Made by a program: the position numbers and the translations under genes. The notes below the pieces were generated by a model. The model was given only the letters and a program-made list of their open reading frames with translations. It was not told where the DNA came from and did not search any database. A stretch of 46,674 nt of DNA from the NCBI GenBank assembly GCA_028285185.1, contig JANQQD010000116.1, positions 1 through 46,674 on the forward strand. The letters are read 5' to 3'. Origin of the DNA: Anaerolineae bacterium (lineage in GTDB: Bacteria; Pseudomonadota; Alphaproteobacteria; DSM-16000; Inquilinaceae). Of this stretch, positions 30,676-39,679 are shown one piece after another (position 1 is the stretch's first letter; each line of letters opens with the position of its first letter).

Positions 30676-31744
30676 GATCAGCCCGGCAACGGCGTTCGTC
30701 GTTCCAGGCGATCCGGAAACCAAGACAGGCGGCTTCATCTACGATCGCCGTGTGGTCGAGGGCCTGCGAGCGGCGGGCCGTCGCGTCGATACGATCCGAC
30801 TGCAGGACGGGTTTCCCTGTCCCGCCCCCGACGGCCTGGCCGGATTTGCCGCCGCCCTTGAGGGAATTGAGCCGGCGACGGTGACTGTTGTCGACGGACT
30901 GGCCTACGGCATCGCCCCGGACCTGGCAGAACGCCATGCGGACCGATTGCGGCTGGTCGCCCTGGTCCACCACCCGCTTGCGCTGGAGACCGGGCTTCGC
31001 GACGCGGAGCGCGCGTCTCTCGCCGACAGCGAACGTAAGGCTCTCCGCTACGCGACGCGGGTGATCGCCACCAGCCGCACCACTGCGGATCTGCTAACCG
31101 CCGATTTCGGCGTCCGGCCTGAGCGCCTCGGCGTAGTCACGCCCGGCACGGATCCTGCCCCTCAAGCCGTGGGATCGGCTGACGCGACACCCACGATCCT
31201 CTGCGTTGCGACGGTGACCGCTCGCAAGGGCCATACGGTCCTGCTCGACGCGTTGGCAAGCCTTCGCGACCTGCCGTGGCGGCTCAACTGCGCCGGCAGT
31301 CTTGAGCGCGATCCGCAGACTGTGGAGAAGGTCCGCCGGAGAGTGCGCGAGCACGGACTGCAGGACCGTGTTCACCTGCTGGGCGATGTGGACGGAACGA
31401 AGCTTGAATCCCTCTACCACCAGGCGGATCTCTTCGCCCTGGCGAGCCATTTCGAGGGTTTCGGCATGGTCCTGACCGAGGCAACCGCTCGCGGCCTGCC
31501 GATCGTGGCCACGGCCGGCGGGGCGGTCGCGACGACCGTTGCTCCGGAGGCGTCGATGCTGGTGCCAACCGGCGACAGCTTGGCCCTGTCCGAGGCCCTG
31601 CGCGCGCTCCTTACCGACCACAGCCTGCGGAAGCGTCTGCAAGCCGGTGCGCGCGAAGCCCGGCTGCGTCTTCCGAATTGGGCGGATACTGCATCGGCCT
31701 TTGCCGATCAACTGCGCATTGCCGAAGCCGCTCCAAGGGTGTAG
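30665..31744 (+). CDS. Glycosyltransferase family 4 protein
   Basis: The protein has 359 aa with a GT-B fold. The donor-site motif [23 protein letters not shown] holds the EX7E pattern of GT4 enzymes, and [20 protein letters not shown] is the usual start of the C-terminal domain. It should transfer a sugar from a nucleotide donor; the acceptor is unknown. The start is TTG at 30665, inside the PTPS coding end (11-base overlap). No membrane segment is visible, so it is probably cytoplasmic. Context suggests that it glycosylates the product of the neighbouring pterin/flavin-like enzymes rather than a surface polysaccharide. Confidence 0.9.
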   Translation: MAAEISPATAFVVPGDPETKTGGFIYDRRVVEGLRAAGRRVDTIRLQDGFPCPAPDGLAGFAAALEGIEPATVTVVDGLAYGIAPDLAERHADRLRLVALVHHPLALETGLRDAERASLADSERKALRYATRVIATSRTTADLLTADFGVRPERLGVVTPGTDPAPQAVGSADATPTILCVATVTARKGHTVLLDALASLRDLPWRLNCAGSLERDPQTVEKVRRRVREHGLQDRVHLLGDVDGTKLESLYHQADLFALASHFEGFGMVLTEATARGLPIVATAGGAVATTVAPEASMLVPTGDSLALSEALRALLTDHSLRKRLQAGAREARLRLPNWADTASAFADQLRIAEAAPRV

Positions 31745-31818
31745 CTGCGAAGACAGGACAGATGTCCGGCATCGGCCACGCCCGCGCAAAGGGGAGCCGC
31801 CAAGGGGGACCTGGGAGA

Positions 31819-32685
31819 TTGAGCACCTTCACCGCCGACTGGCTTCGGCTTCGCGAATCCTACGACCATCGCGCTCGCGGAACCTGGGACTATCCTTTGC
31901 CGGCCCTCGCGCCTCGATCTGGCCCGCTTTCGATCATCGATCTGGCCACCGGCACCGGTTCCAACTTGCGCTTTCTGGCACCACGGCTTTCCGGCGACCA
32001 GACTTGGCGGCTCCTCGATCACGATGCGATGCTGCTTGGCGAAGGACAGAAGCAGGTGGAAGCCTGGGGCGTGTCGCAGCGCTACTCCATGGAACGCGCG
32101 CCCGAAGGGCCGATGCGCCTGGTCCGTGATGGTCAGAGCATCGCCTTCACGTTCGAGCAGCGGGATCTGTCCCCCGGCATCACCATCGGCCTGATCGAGC
32201 AGGCCGATCTGGTGACCACGTCGGCCCTGATCGATCTGGTGTCCATGCACTGGATCGGCAGTCTGGTGGCCTGCTGCCGCGCCAAACGGGTGCCGCTGGT
32301 CTTCGGCCTCAATTACGACGGCCGGATCGACTGGCGACCGGAAGACCCTCAGGATGCAGCCGTAGCCATTCTGGTCAATCGCCACCAGCGCAGCGACAAG
32401 GGCATGGGCCTTGCCGTTGGACCGGAGGCCCACCGCCACACCGAAGACTGCCTGCGCCGCTACGGCTATACCGTGGTAAGCACGACCACCGACTGGGTGC
32501 TCACGCCGGACGACGATGCGCTGCAGGCGGCGCTGCTGGCGGACTGGGCGGCGGCGGCCAGGGCAGTGGCGCCCCAATCCGATGAGATGATCACGACGTG
32601 GCAAACCCAACGCGAGGCGTTGATCGCCGACCGGCAGTCCTGGCTGACCGTCGGTCACCGCGATGTGTGCGCCTGGATGCCGTGA
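31819..32685 (+). CDS. Class I SAM-dependent methyltransferase
   Basis: The protein has about 288 aa. SAM motif I is IIDLATGTGSNLRFL, followed by a conserved acidic turn (WRLLDHD). The remainder resembles small-molecule methyltransferases; no target can be named. I favour the TTG at 31819 (protein start STFTADWLRLRE after the initiator, with GGGGGA about ten bases upstream), since the residues from the ATG at 31762 onward look unlike the family. The true start could still be 31762. It follows the glycosyltransferase in the same direction and ends ten bases from the convergent RibD-type gene. Confidence 0.88.
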   Translation: MSTFTADWLRLRESYDHRARGTWDYPLPALAPRSGPLSIIDLATGTGSNLRFLAPRLSGDQTWRLLDHDAMLLGEGQKQVEAWGVSQRYSMERAPEGPMRLVRDGQSIAFTFEQRDLSPGITIGLIEQADLVTTSALIDLVSMHWIGSLVACCRAKRVPLVFGLNYDGRIDWRPEDPQDAAVAILVNRHQRSDKGMGLAVGPEAHRHTEDCLRRYGYTVVSTTTDWVLTPDDDALQAALLADWAAAARAVAPQSDEMITTWQTQREALIADRQSWLTVGHRDVCAWMP

Positions 32686-32695
32686 CCGCCGGCAA

Positions 32696-33559
32696 TCAGC
32701 CGCCGCCGGGCGTCAGCCGGCAGTCGTAGAGGATATCCGCCCCCATCGCGTAGGTCCGGAATTCGGGCCGCATCGCATCGGAAAGGCCGGCGATTTCCGG
32801 CAACGTGATGCTGGGACGGCCCGACCCGATCAGGATCGGCGCGATGGCCAGTTGCAGGCGATCGAGCTGCCCAGCACGCAGGAAGCGAGACACGGTGAGC
32901 CCGCCGCCTTCCACCAGAATGCAGTGAAGGCCGCGCCGCGCCAGGCTTTCGAGGATCGACTGCGGCGGCAGGTGGTCACCGCTGCCGTCGATACCGACGA
33001 ATTCCGGCCACAGGCCGTTGCTCTTGGTCCCGGCGCGTGCGGCATCGCAGATGACCAGGGTCGGCGCCGACCGGTCCGTAAAGACGCGCCTGTCCGATGG
33101 CAGCTTCCGGCCGCGGTCGATCACCACGCGGATGGGGCTATCGCCGGGAACGCGCCGGGTCGTCAGCAGCGGGTCGTCCAGCGCGACTGTCCCGCCGCCC
33201 ACCAGCACGGCGTCTGCCAGCGCGCGCAGGCGATGCAGGTGGTCCAGGTTCTCGCTGCCATTGACATAGTGGGACGACCCGTTGGCAGTGGCGATACGCC
33301 CGTCCAGGCTCTGCCCGAGATGGCCGACCGCATGCGGCCGATCCGGACCGGCGACGGCCATCGGCGCATGCAGCTCGATCAACGCTGCTGCATCGGGATC
33401 GGCCGGTACCGCCAGCCGGACCGATCCATCCGCAGCGACCTCGGCAAGCAGAACGCCGCCGGTGGTGGAGACCCTGAGCGGCAGCCGCTCACCCCGCCGG
33501 CAGCGACGCCGGATCTCCAGCAGGAGAGACCAGGCGCCGTCGTTGTCGATCCGAGGCAG
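32696..33559 (-). CDS. RibD-type reductase (RibD C-terminal / DHFR-like domain)
   Basis: The protein has about 287 aa. Conserved elements include VGHLGQSLDGRIAT, DAVLVGGGTVALDDPLLTTR and HCILVEGGGLTVSRFL, typical of the reductase domain of RibD, which reduces the ribosylamino-pyrimidine of riboflavin synthesis with NADPH. The deaminase domain is absent. Homology seems to extend to the codon at 33559, which is CTG; the only alternatives are TTG at 33628, deep within the FkbM gene, or ATG at 33361, which would cut off about 66 residues. The FkbM stop is 5 bases away, so the two are probably co-transcribed. The substrate may be a pyrimidine or pterin intermediate of the local pathway. Confidence 0.85.
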   Translation of the reverse strand: MPRIDNDGAWSLLLEIRRRCRRGERLPLRVSTTGGVLLAEVAADGSVRLAVPADPDAAALIELHAPMAVAGPDRPHAVGHLGQSLDGRIATANGSSHYVNGSENLDHLHRLRALADAVLVGGGTVALDDPLLTTRRVPGDSPIRVVIDRGRKLPSDRRVFTDRSAPTLVICDAARAGTKSNGLWPEFVGIDGSGDHLPPQSILESLARRGLHCILVEGGGLTVSRFLRAGQLDRLQLAIAPILIGSGRPSITLPEIAGLSDAMRPEFRTYAMGADILYDCRLTPGGG

Positions 33560-33564
33560 TGCCG

Positions 33565-34320
33565 TTACCCCTGCAGCTGCGCATAGATGTCGCCGGCCCC
33601 TTCGTCGGACTGGCGCGCCCTCAGCCAAGCCACGAGGTCCTGCGCGGCGACCCAGCGATCCCAATGGAACGCCATGCTCTCGCCGACGGAGACATTGAAC
33701 CGGTACGGGCCGAGCGCGCACAGGCGATCCACCGCCTCGAGGCTCACCTCGATCGCAGGCGGGACATACTCGATGGACAGCAGGGGCAACGGCCTGGTCA
33801 GGCCCTGCAGGACCTCCGCCTCGTAGCCCTCCACATCGATCTTGCAGAAGTGCGGCACGCCATGCTCGCCGATCAATGCGTCCAGCGTCGTCGCCCTCAC
33901 CTTCACCGGATCCTCCCAGCGGACCCAGGAGAAGCCGGAGCTCCTTCGGACCTCCGTGATCCACTGCTTGGACACGGTGCTGACGGTCGGCGTGCGGCGG
34001 CTGACGAACAGGTCGATGGTGCCGGGCGCTGCAGCCAAGGCCGTCTCCACCAGGGTGAAGCCGGGCCGCGACCGGCACCACCAGGCGAGCATCTGGGCGA
34101 AGTCGGGCTGCGGCTCCACCGCAACGACCCTGGCGCCGAGATTGAGCCAGCAGCGGCTGCGGTTGCCGAGATGCGCCCCGATATCGAAGCAGAGTGTGCC
34201 CGGTCCCACGAACTGACAATAGAACCGCGACAGCCGCCGCAGATAGACGGGCTTGCCGTAATACATCGCGAACGAACGGGCGATGCCTCTCGCGCGATCC
34301 AGGTGCTGGACAATGGCCAT
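33565..34320 (-). CDS. FkbM family methyltransferase
   Basis: The protein has 251 aa. It shows CFDIGAHLGNRSRCWLNLGARVVAVEPQP (motif I and the acidic residue that holds SAM) and FCKIDVEGYEAEVLQGL, the hallmark of FkbM methyltransferases. These methylate hydroxyl groups on sugars, lipids or secondary metabolites. The ATG at 34320 begins MAIVQHLDRARG; the frame is open upstream to 34650 but is not protein-like there. It sits just upstream of the RibD-type gene on the same strand. A sugar O-methylation role beside the glycosyltransferase is plausible but inferred. Confidence 0.88.
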   Translation of the reverse strand: MAIVQHLDRARGIARSFAMYYGKPVYLRRLSRFYCQFVGPGTLCFDIGAHLGNRSRCWLNLGARVVAVEPQPDFAQMLAWWCRSRPGFTLVETALAAAPGTIDLFVSRRTPTVSTVSKQWITEVRRSSGFSWVRWEDPVKVRATTLDALIGEHGVPHFCKIDVEGYEAEVLQGLTRPLPLLSIEYVPPAIEVSLEAVDRLCALGPYRFNVSVGESMAFHWDRWVAAQDLVAWLRARQSDEGAGDIYAQLQG

Positions 34321-34946
34321 CCGCGACTCTACTGCCGAATTGCTTCCAGTTCGATCATGGGCACAATGCCATTCTCCGCCCAGCCGGCTTCGGCGGCATA
34401 GGTGATGTTTGGTTGCCCGCGCTTTATCACCTTCCGCACGGATCTGCCGATCACATAGTTGTGGCCCGAGGGACCGTGACCGATCCCGTCTGAAGCCACC
34501 CGGCAGTCGAGGCACATCCGATATGGTCAACCGGGAAGGCGACTGACAGGTGCACCAGGCCGATGCGATAGTGCACGGTGCCGAGTCCTCATGGACAGCG
34601 GCAATACGAAAACCGAACCCATCGTTCCCGCAGTTGAGGTCATCTCCCACCGATGCTCCAGCGAGGCCCGAATCCAGCTTGCATTCGCTGGTATGCAGTA
34701 TTTCCGCCGCCAGGATGGGATGGTCGCATAGGCACGGCCGCGCGGCACCGCGAGCCCGCTGGCCTTGATGGTTCCGACGTCATCGAGGGTAAACTTTGCC
34801 GTCTATGTTTTTCTGCTTCATTAACCCATCGAACAGTTGACGGCGGCATGGGCTGTCGGCAAGTTTGCCGGCCCGTGCCAAACCCGGTCGACAACGCGCC
34901 GACCGGGTTTCGTACGTCGTAAACGGTGTGCAGGACGCTTTCCGAT
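34321..34946. other. Intergenic region with no convincing gene
   Basis: These 626 bases separate the FkbM gene from tkt. The minus frame 34329-34517 could encode 62 aa ending VPMIELEAIRQ, stopping 8 bases before the FkbM start; this might be the relic of a gene, but I recognise nothing in it. Short frames around 34527-34894 overlap each other and are not protein-like. DNA near 34790-34840 is AT-richer and probably contains the tkt promoter, though I found no convincing -35/-10 pair. Confidence 0.4.
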
Positions 34947-36974
34947 ATGTCATCCCTTTCCGCAGCCGCTGCCGCTGAGGCGGACGCGACGCCGCTCGAT
35001 GAGACTTATCGTGTCATGGCCAACGCCATTCGCGCGTTGTCCATGGACGCCGTCGAGCGTGCGAAATCTGGCCACCCCGGCATGCCGCTGGGTATGGCCG
35101 ATGTGGCCACGGTGCTGTTTGCCCGCCATCTCGCGTTCGATCCCAAACATCCGACCTGGCCGGACCGCGACCGCTTCGTGCTGTCGGCCGGACACGGGTC
35201 GATGCTGCTCTACAGCCTGCTCTATCTGACGGGCTATGAGGCCATCACCATCGACCAACTGCGGCTGTTCCGTCAGATGGGGTCCCTGACGGCGGGTCAT
35301 CCTGAAGCCGATGCGTCCCACGGCATCGAGACGACGACCGGCCCTCTGGGCCAAGGGTTCGCCAATGCCGTCGGCATGGCCCTGGCCGAGCGGTCGATGA
35401 ATGCACGGTTCGGCGATGGCCTGGTTGACCATTTCACCTACGTGATCGCCAGCGACGGCGATCTGATGGAAGGCATCAGCCACGAGGCGGCGTCGCTGGC
35501 CGGGCACATGAAGCTGAACCGGCTGATCGTTCTGTTTGACGACAACGGCATCTCCATCGACGGGCCGACGTCTCTGACGGTCAGCGACGACACGCCGGCC
35601 CGGTTCCGCGCGCTTGGATGGGATGTGACCGTCGTCGACGGCCATGACATGTCCGCCGTCGATCAGGCGCTGACACAGGCCCGCGCTTCCGACAAGCCGT
35701 CGCTGATATGCTGCCGCACGGTGATCGGCTTCGGCGCTCCGACAAAGGCGGGGTCTGAAAGCTCGCACGGCGCGCCCTTAGGTGCGGACGAGATTGAAGG
35801 TGTGCGCCAGGCGATCGACTGGCCGCACGCCCCCTTCGAAGTTCCCGACCCGATCCTGCGCCAATGGCGTGCCGTCGGCGCCGCCGGACAGACGGAGCGT
35901 CAGGCATGGGAGGCCCGCCTTGCGGCGGCCGAGCCCGAGCGGCGCGAAGCCTTCCAGGCCGCATTTGACGGTCGGCTTCCAGAGGATCTCGACTGGCATA
36001 TCGCCCACTACAAGCGCGAGGCCATTGCCGAACAGCCGAAGCTGGCCACACGCCAGGCCTCCGGCGAAGTGCTGGCCATGCTGCTGCCGAAGATCCCGGC
36101 GCTGATCGGTGGATCCGCCGATCTCACTGGGTCGAATTCGGCAAAGCCGAAGGGCGCGGCGCAGGCCGTCAGCCCCGAAGACTATTCTGGCCAGTTCGTT
36201 CACTACGGTGTGCGCGAGCATGCCATGGGCGCCATGATGAACGGGCTGGCCCTGCATGGTGGGTGCATCCCGTACGGCGGTACGTTCCTGATTTTCTCCG
36301 ATTACTGCCGACCGGCCATTCGTCTGTCTGCGATGATGAAGCAGCGGGTGGTTTACGTAATGACCCATGACTCCATCGGCCTTGGCGAAGACGGGCCAAC
36401 CCATCAGCCCATCGAACAGATTTCCAGCCTGCGCTGTGTCCCCGGTCTGACCGTGATGCGGCCGGCCGATGCGGTGGAGACGGCCGAGTGCTGGGAGATC
36501 GCGCTGAAGCAGGTCGATGGTCCGTCGCTGCTGGCGCTGACGCGCCAGAGCGTGCCGATGCAGCGGCTGCAGCACACGGATGAGAACCTGTCGGCTCGAG
36601 GGGCCTATGTCCTGGCAGACAGCCCCAATCCCAAGGTGACGATCATCGCTACGGGGTCGGAGGTAGCGATCGCCATCGGCGCGCGCGAGCTCTTGGAGGC
36701 GGATGGGATCGCCGTGCGTGTCGTCTCCATGCCTTGCGCACGCCTCTTCGACGAGCAGCCGAAAGCCTATCGGGATTCGGTAATCGATGGCAGCACACTG
36801 CTCGTCGCTGTTGAGGCCGGTATTCGCCAAGGCTGGGGGAATTACATTGGTCGCGAAGGAATATTCATAGGAATGTCTTATTTCGGCGCGTCCGCACCCT
36901 ATCCTGAGCTTTATAAGCATTTCGGAATTACGTCGAATGCCATTGCCGAGGCGGTCAAGCTGCGCTTTAACTAG
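34947..36974 (+). CDS. tkt: Transketolase
   Basis: The protein has 675 aa, a normal length. Motifs include KSGHPGMPLGMAD, GPLGQGFANAVGMALAE, the thiamine-diphosphate motif SDGDLMEGISHEAA...FDDN, and the C-terminal HDSIGLGEDGPTHQP with TRQSVP. It moves two-carbon units between sugar phosphates in the pentose phosphate (or Calvin) pathway. I chose the ATG at 34947; an in-frame GTG at 34926 is also possible. gap follows after 26 bases, indicating an operon. Confidence 0.96.
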   Translation: MSSLSAAAAAEADATPLDETYRVMANAIRALSMDAVERAKSGHPGMPLGMADVATVLFARHLAFDPKHPTWPDRDRFVLSAGHGSMLLYSLLYLTGYEAITIDQLRLFRQMGSLTAGHPEADASHGIETTTGPLGQGFANAVGMALAERSMNARFGDGLVDHFTYVIASDGDLMEGISHEAASLAGHMKLNRLIVLFDDNGISIDGPTSLTVSDDTPARFRALGWDVTVVDGHDMSAVDQALTQARASDKPSLICCRTVIGFGAPTKAGSESSHGAPLGADEIEGVRQAIDWPHAPFEVPDPILRQWRAVGAAGQTERQAWEARLAAAEPERREAFQAAFDGRLPEDLDWHIAHYKREAIAEQPKLATRQASGEVLAMLLPKIPALIGGSADLTGSNSAKPKGAAQAVSPEDYSGQFVHYGVREHAMGAMMNGLALHGGCIPYGGTFLIFSDYCRPAIRLSAMMKQRVVYVMTHDSIGLGEDGPTHQPIEQISSLRCVPGLTVMRPADAVETAECWEIALKQVDGPSLLALTRQSVPMQRLQHTDENLSARGAYVLADSPNPKVTIIATGSEVAIAIGARELLEADGIAVRVVSMPCARLFDEQPKAYRDSVIDGSTLLVAVEAGIRQGWGNYIGREGIFIGMSYFGASAPYPELYKHFGITSNAIAEAVKLRFN

Positions 36975-37000
36975 GCCCACCGTATCCATTGGAGGGACGC

Positions 37001-38011
37001 ATGGCTGTCAAGGTAGGCATCAGCGGATTTGGCCGCATCGGGCGACTGGTGCTGCGATCCATTTTTGAAAGCGGCCGGACCGATGTTGAGGTCGTGGCGA
37101 TTAACGATCTGGCCGATCTGAAAACGAATGCGCACCTGCTCAAGTACGACAGCGTCCACGGGCGCTACCCGGGCGAGATCTCGGTGGAAGGCGACACGCT
37201 TATCGTCGACGGCCACCGCATCAAGAGCCTGCAGGAGCGCGACCCCACGAAACTGCCCTGGGGCGACATGGGCGTGGACATCGCCTTCGAATGCTCCGGC
37301 ATCTTCACCAAGCGCCCGGATGCCGCCAAGCATCTCGAAGCCGGCGCAAAGAAGGTGCTGATCAGCGCACCTGGCACGGATGAAGACATCACGGTCGTCT
37401 ACGGCGTGAACGACGACCAGCTGACGGCCGATCACAAGATCGTCTCCAATGCGTCGTGCACGACCAACTGCCTTGCCCCGCCGGTCTACGTGATCAACAA
37501 CGCGATCGGTATCAGCCACGGGTTCATGACCACGATCCACTCGTACACCGGCGATCAGCGGATCCTGGACACGATGCACAAGGACCTTCACCGCGCCCGT
37601 GCCGCCGCTCTCAGCATGGTCCCCACCTCCACCGGTGCAGCCCGCGCCGTCGGCAAGGTGCTGCCTGAGATGAAGGGCAAGCTGGACGGTGTTGCCATCC
37701 GCGTGCCGACGCCGAACGTGTCGTTGGTCGACCTCAAATTCGTCGCCAAACGCGATACCTCGGTCGAAGAGATCCAGAATGCGATCAAGGAAGCGGCCAG
37801 CGGCAACAAGCTGAAGGGCATCCTCGGCTATTACGAAGAGCCGCTGGTGTCGATCGACATGAACCACGACCCGCATTCGTCGATTTTCGCCATCAACGAA
37901 GTGAAGGTCGTTGAAGGCAATTTCTGCCGGATCATGAGCTGGTACGACAACGAGTGGGGCTTCGCCAACCGGATGTCCGACACGGCCATAAAGATGGCCG
38001 CGCTCGGCTGA
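37001..38011 (+). CDS. gap: Type I glyceraldehyde-3-phosphate dehydrogenase
   Basis: The protein has 336 aa. It has the NAD-binding GFGRIGRL motif at residues 9-16, the catalytic Cys153 in SNASCTTNCLAP, and the closing WYDNEWGFANRM. It interconverts glyceraldehyde-3-phosphate and 1,3-bisphosphoglycerate in glycolysis and gluconeogenesis. A strong ribosome-binding site, GGAGGGA (36991-36997), precedes the ATG. It is co-oriented with tkt and is followed by a strong terminator, so this transcript probably ends without pgk. Confidence 0.97.
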   Translation: MAVKVGISGFGRIGRLVLRSIFESGRTDVEVVAINDLADLKTNAHLLKYDSVHGRYPGEISVEGDTLIVDGHRIKSLQERDPTKLPWGDMGVDIAFECSGIFTKRPDAAKHLEAGAKKVLISAPGTDEDITVVYGVNDDQLTADHKIVSNASCTTNCLAPPVYVINNAIGISHGFMTTIHSYTGDQRILDTMHKDLHRARAAALSMVPTSTGAARAVGKVLPEMKGKLDGVAIRVPTPNVSLVDLKFVAKRDTSVEEIQNAIKEAASGNKLKGILGYYEEPLVSIDMNHDPHSSIFAINEVKVVEGNFCRIMSWYDNEWGFANRMSDTAIKMAALG

Positions 38012-38038
38012 ACCGGCGTCCCGGTCTCCTAGCGTCAG

Positions 38039-38065
38039 GGGCGCCTGCCGACGGCAGGCGCCCTT
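38039..38065. terminator. Rho-independent terminator between gap and a convergent gene
   Basis: Perfect 11-base arms GGGCGCCTGCC (38039-38049) and GGCAGGCGCCC (38053-38063) with loop GAC, followed by TT. It lies between the gap stop and the stop of the minus-strand exported protein, so it can serve both directions. Confidence 0.8.
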
Positions 38066-38068
38066 CGT

Positions 38069-38731
38069 CTATCCGCCGATATCCGGTTCGTCGCCCGGAA
38101 GCTCGGCAACGCCCAGCCGGCGGCGCTGCACCAGGAAGAACTCCTCGCGCGGCGAGTTGTCGGTGACGATCACCCGCAGGCTCACCTGCTGACCCGGTCC
38201 AACGCTGGCCCCGCCGAAGACAACGCTGTCGCGGGGTTCGTCCGTGCCCGCCGCGGCGGTGTACCGGTCGGAGCCGAACAGGCGCTCGCCGATCGTATCC
38301 TGGCCGAACGACAGCCCGTCGTGATAGTCGCTGTCCCGTCCCCGCTCTTCTTGCAGTTCCAGGCTGAACTCCTGCCACGCCTGGCCGGTCGCGTTGATCG
38401 CGATCTTCGTCAGCGCAAACCCGGCAAAGTGGTTGGACCGGACCGGATTTCCGAACTCGGACGTCAGGCCGCGGATGACCAGCACCGCAGGGCCGTTGTC
38501 CGTGATCTCTTCCACCAGCACGAACGGATCGTCCGCACTGCCGGTTCCCGAACCCTCGATGATGCGGAAGCCGCCCAATTCGTCGCTGAAGGTGATGCCG
38601 TTCAGCGTCACAGGTTCCGCATGGGCGATCGCGGCTGTGAGCATGATTGCGGCGAACGACACCGCCGCTGTCGTGCTGCACCGGGCTGGGGGTGCGGCTC
38701 CGCCGCCATTGCTGCGCTCAAGATCCGGCAA
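38069..38731 (-). CDS. Predicted exported protein of unknown function
   Basis: The protein has 220 aa. The N-terminal part ends in a hydrophobic segment with a likely signal-peptidase site, LTAAIAHA before EPVTLNG. The mature part is beta-rich with LNGITFSDELGGFRIIEGSG, DDPFVLVEEITDNGPAVLVIRG and DGLSFGQ, and no cysteines or catalytic motif. I recognise no named family. The start is uncertain: TTG at 38731 gives an n-region lacking strong charge, while GTG at 38662 gives a very short signal. Its 5' end overlaps the stop of the upstream minus-strand frame by 14 bases. Confidence 0.72.
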   Translation of the reverse strand: MPDLERSNGGGAAPPARCSTTAAVSFAAIMLTAAIAHAEPVTLNGITFSDELGGFRIIEGSGTGSADDPFVLVEEITDNGPAVLVIRGLTSEFGNPVRSNHFAGFALTKIAINATGQAWQEFSLELQEERGRDSDYHDGLSFGQDTIGERLFGSDRYTAAAGTDEPRDSVVFGGASVGPGQQVSLRVIVTDNSPREEFFLVQRRRLGVAELPGDEPDIGG

Positions 38732-38993
38732 AGTCCGCTTCTACCTCCATGGCCAGGCAACGATCCCCATCGACAGCAAAGGGCAGCGCCGACGGTCCGC
38801 CGGCCGTGCCGCAGATCTTGTAGGGGTGAGTGTCCAGCAAAGCCCGGATCGTGCGAAGCGATAACCGGGTCGCGGGCCCGTGGGGCATGTTGTCACGTAC
38901 CGGCTCTGCAAGCGCCTTCGCCATCGGGTCGCGGAAGATGCGGTGCCCAATCTTGCTCTGCCCTACGCGGTGGTCGGTTGCTGTCGTCGTCAT
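38718..38993 (-). CDS. Small hypothetical protein
   Basis: The frame encodes 91 aa with LSLRTIRALLDTHPYKICGT and VDGDRCLAMEVEADFAGS. I recognise no family and see no good ribosome-binding site at the ATG 38993; ATG 38924 is an alternative. Its stop overlaps the start of the exported-protein gene by 14 bases on the same strand, which is the main argument that it is real. Competing plus-strand frames here look like shadows. Confidence 0.4.
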   Translation of the reverse strand: MTTTATDHRVGQSKIGHRIFRDPMAKALAEPVRDNMPHGPATRLSLRTIRALLDTHPYKICGTAGGPSALPFAVDGDRCLAMEVEADFAGS

Positions 38994-39080
38994 AGGCGGC
39001 GGTCTTCACTTGGCGAACCATCTCGGCTCGCGGACCCCCAGTGTGATCCGGTCCGGGCCCCACTGGCAAGCCGGCCGGTC

Positions 39081-39096
39081 CCGTTGCAAGCAACGG
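39081..39096. promoter_or_regulatory. Palindrome CCGTTGC-AA-GCAACGG, possible operator
   Basis: This is a perfect 7-base inverted repeat with a 2-base centre, 65 bases upstream of the ATG at 39162 and between divergent genes. Its size and symmetry suit a dimeric repressor site. No T-run follows, so a terminator is less likely. Confidence 0.35.
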
Positions 39097-39161
39097 TCTT
39101 CCGGATCCAGCCAAGCAGCAGCTTGCAGGACCCGAGCCCGCTTGTCTTTAGTGCGCAGGCC

Positions 39162-39569
39162 ATGGACAGGATTGCCATCCGCATCTACGGCCTCGATGAC
39201 GCGCTGGAAGCAGCCGAAGCGGCGGCAGATCTCGGCTGCCCTCTGGCGCTGATCAGCGCGCCGGGCGCTGGGTATTGGGCGGGGCCACTCTGGTTCGCCG
39301 CACTGATCGACGAAGTGCGCAGCCGCCATCCGAACGTGCCGCTATCGGCCACACTGGACTGCGGCGCCTACGCGGGCGCAGTATTGGCCTCGATCCGCGC
39401 CGGCGTGCCCCGCATCCTGTTCGCCGGCGATGCTGCTACAGCCGAAAGGCTGGCCGACATGGCCCGTGCTGGCGGCTTGACGCTGCTGACGCAACCGCCG
39501 AGAGTCGCAGATCCAAGAAATTCTTTTAACAAAGCTACTTTTTGGCGATCGACGTTACTGGATCAATGA
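39162..39569 (+). CDS. Conserved-looking hypothetical protein upstream of fba
   Basis: The protein has 135 aa, beginning MDRIAIRIYGLDDALEAAEAA. Segments LGCPLALISAPGAGYWAG, PLSATLDCGAYAGAVLASIRAG and RILFAGDAATAERLADMARAG alternate strand and helix like part of a TIM barrel or Rossmann fold. No cofactor motif is obvious. The position just before fba suggests a link to the aldolase/ThiE-like pair, but the function is unknown. It ends in an unusually AT-rich stretch (FNKATFWRSTLLDQ). Confidence 0.68.
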   Translation: MDRIAIRIYGLDDALEAAEAAADLGCPLALISAPGAGYWAGPLWFAALIDEVRSRHPNVPLSATLDCGAYAGAVLASIRAGVPRILFAGDAATAERLADMARAGGLTLLTQPPRVADPRNSFNKATFWRSTLLDQ

Positions 39570-39679
39570 CGTACAGCATGCTGCGCCTGTAAGGCGTTCA
39601 GATCGCGGTCTGCGGATCGTTGATGGCCCAACGGTCCGCCTTAGGCTCTGCGAGTTCATCCAGCAAGGAACCGTTGGAC

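Noticed and set aside
38321..38995. Plus-strand open frames opposite the exported protein and the small hypothetical gene
   Set aside because: They lack any protein-like composition or start signal, while the minus-strand frame has a signal peptide and a shared terminator with gap.
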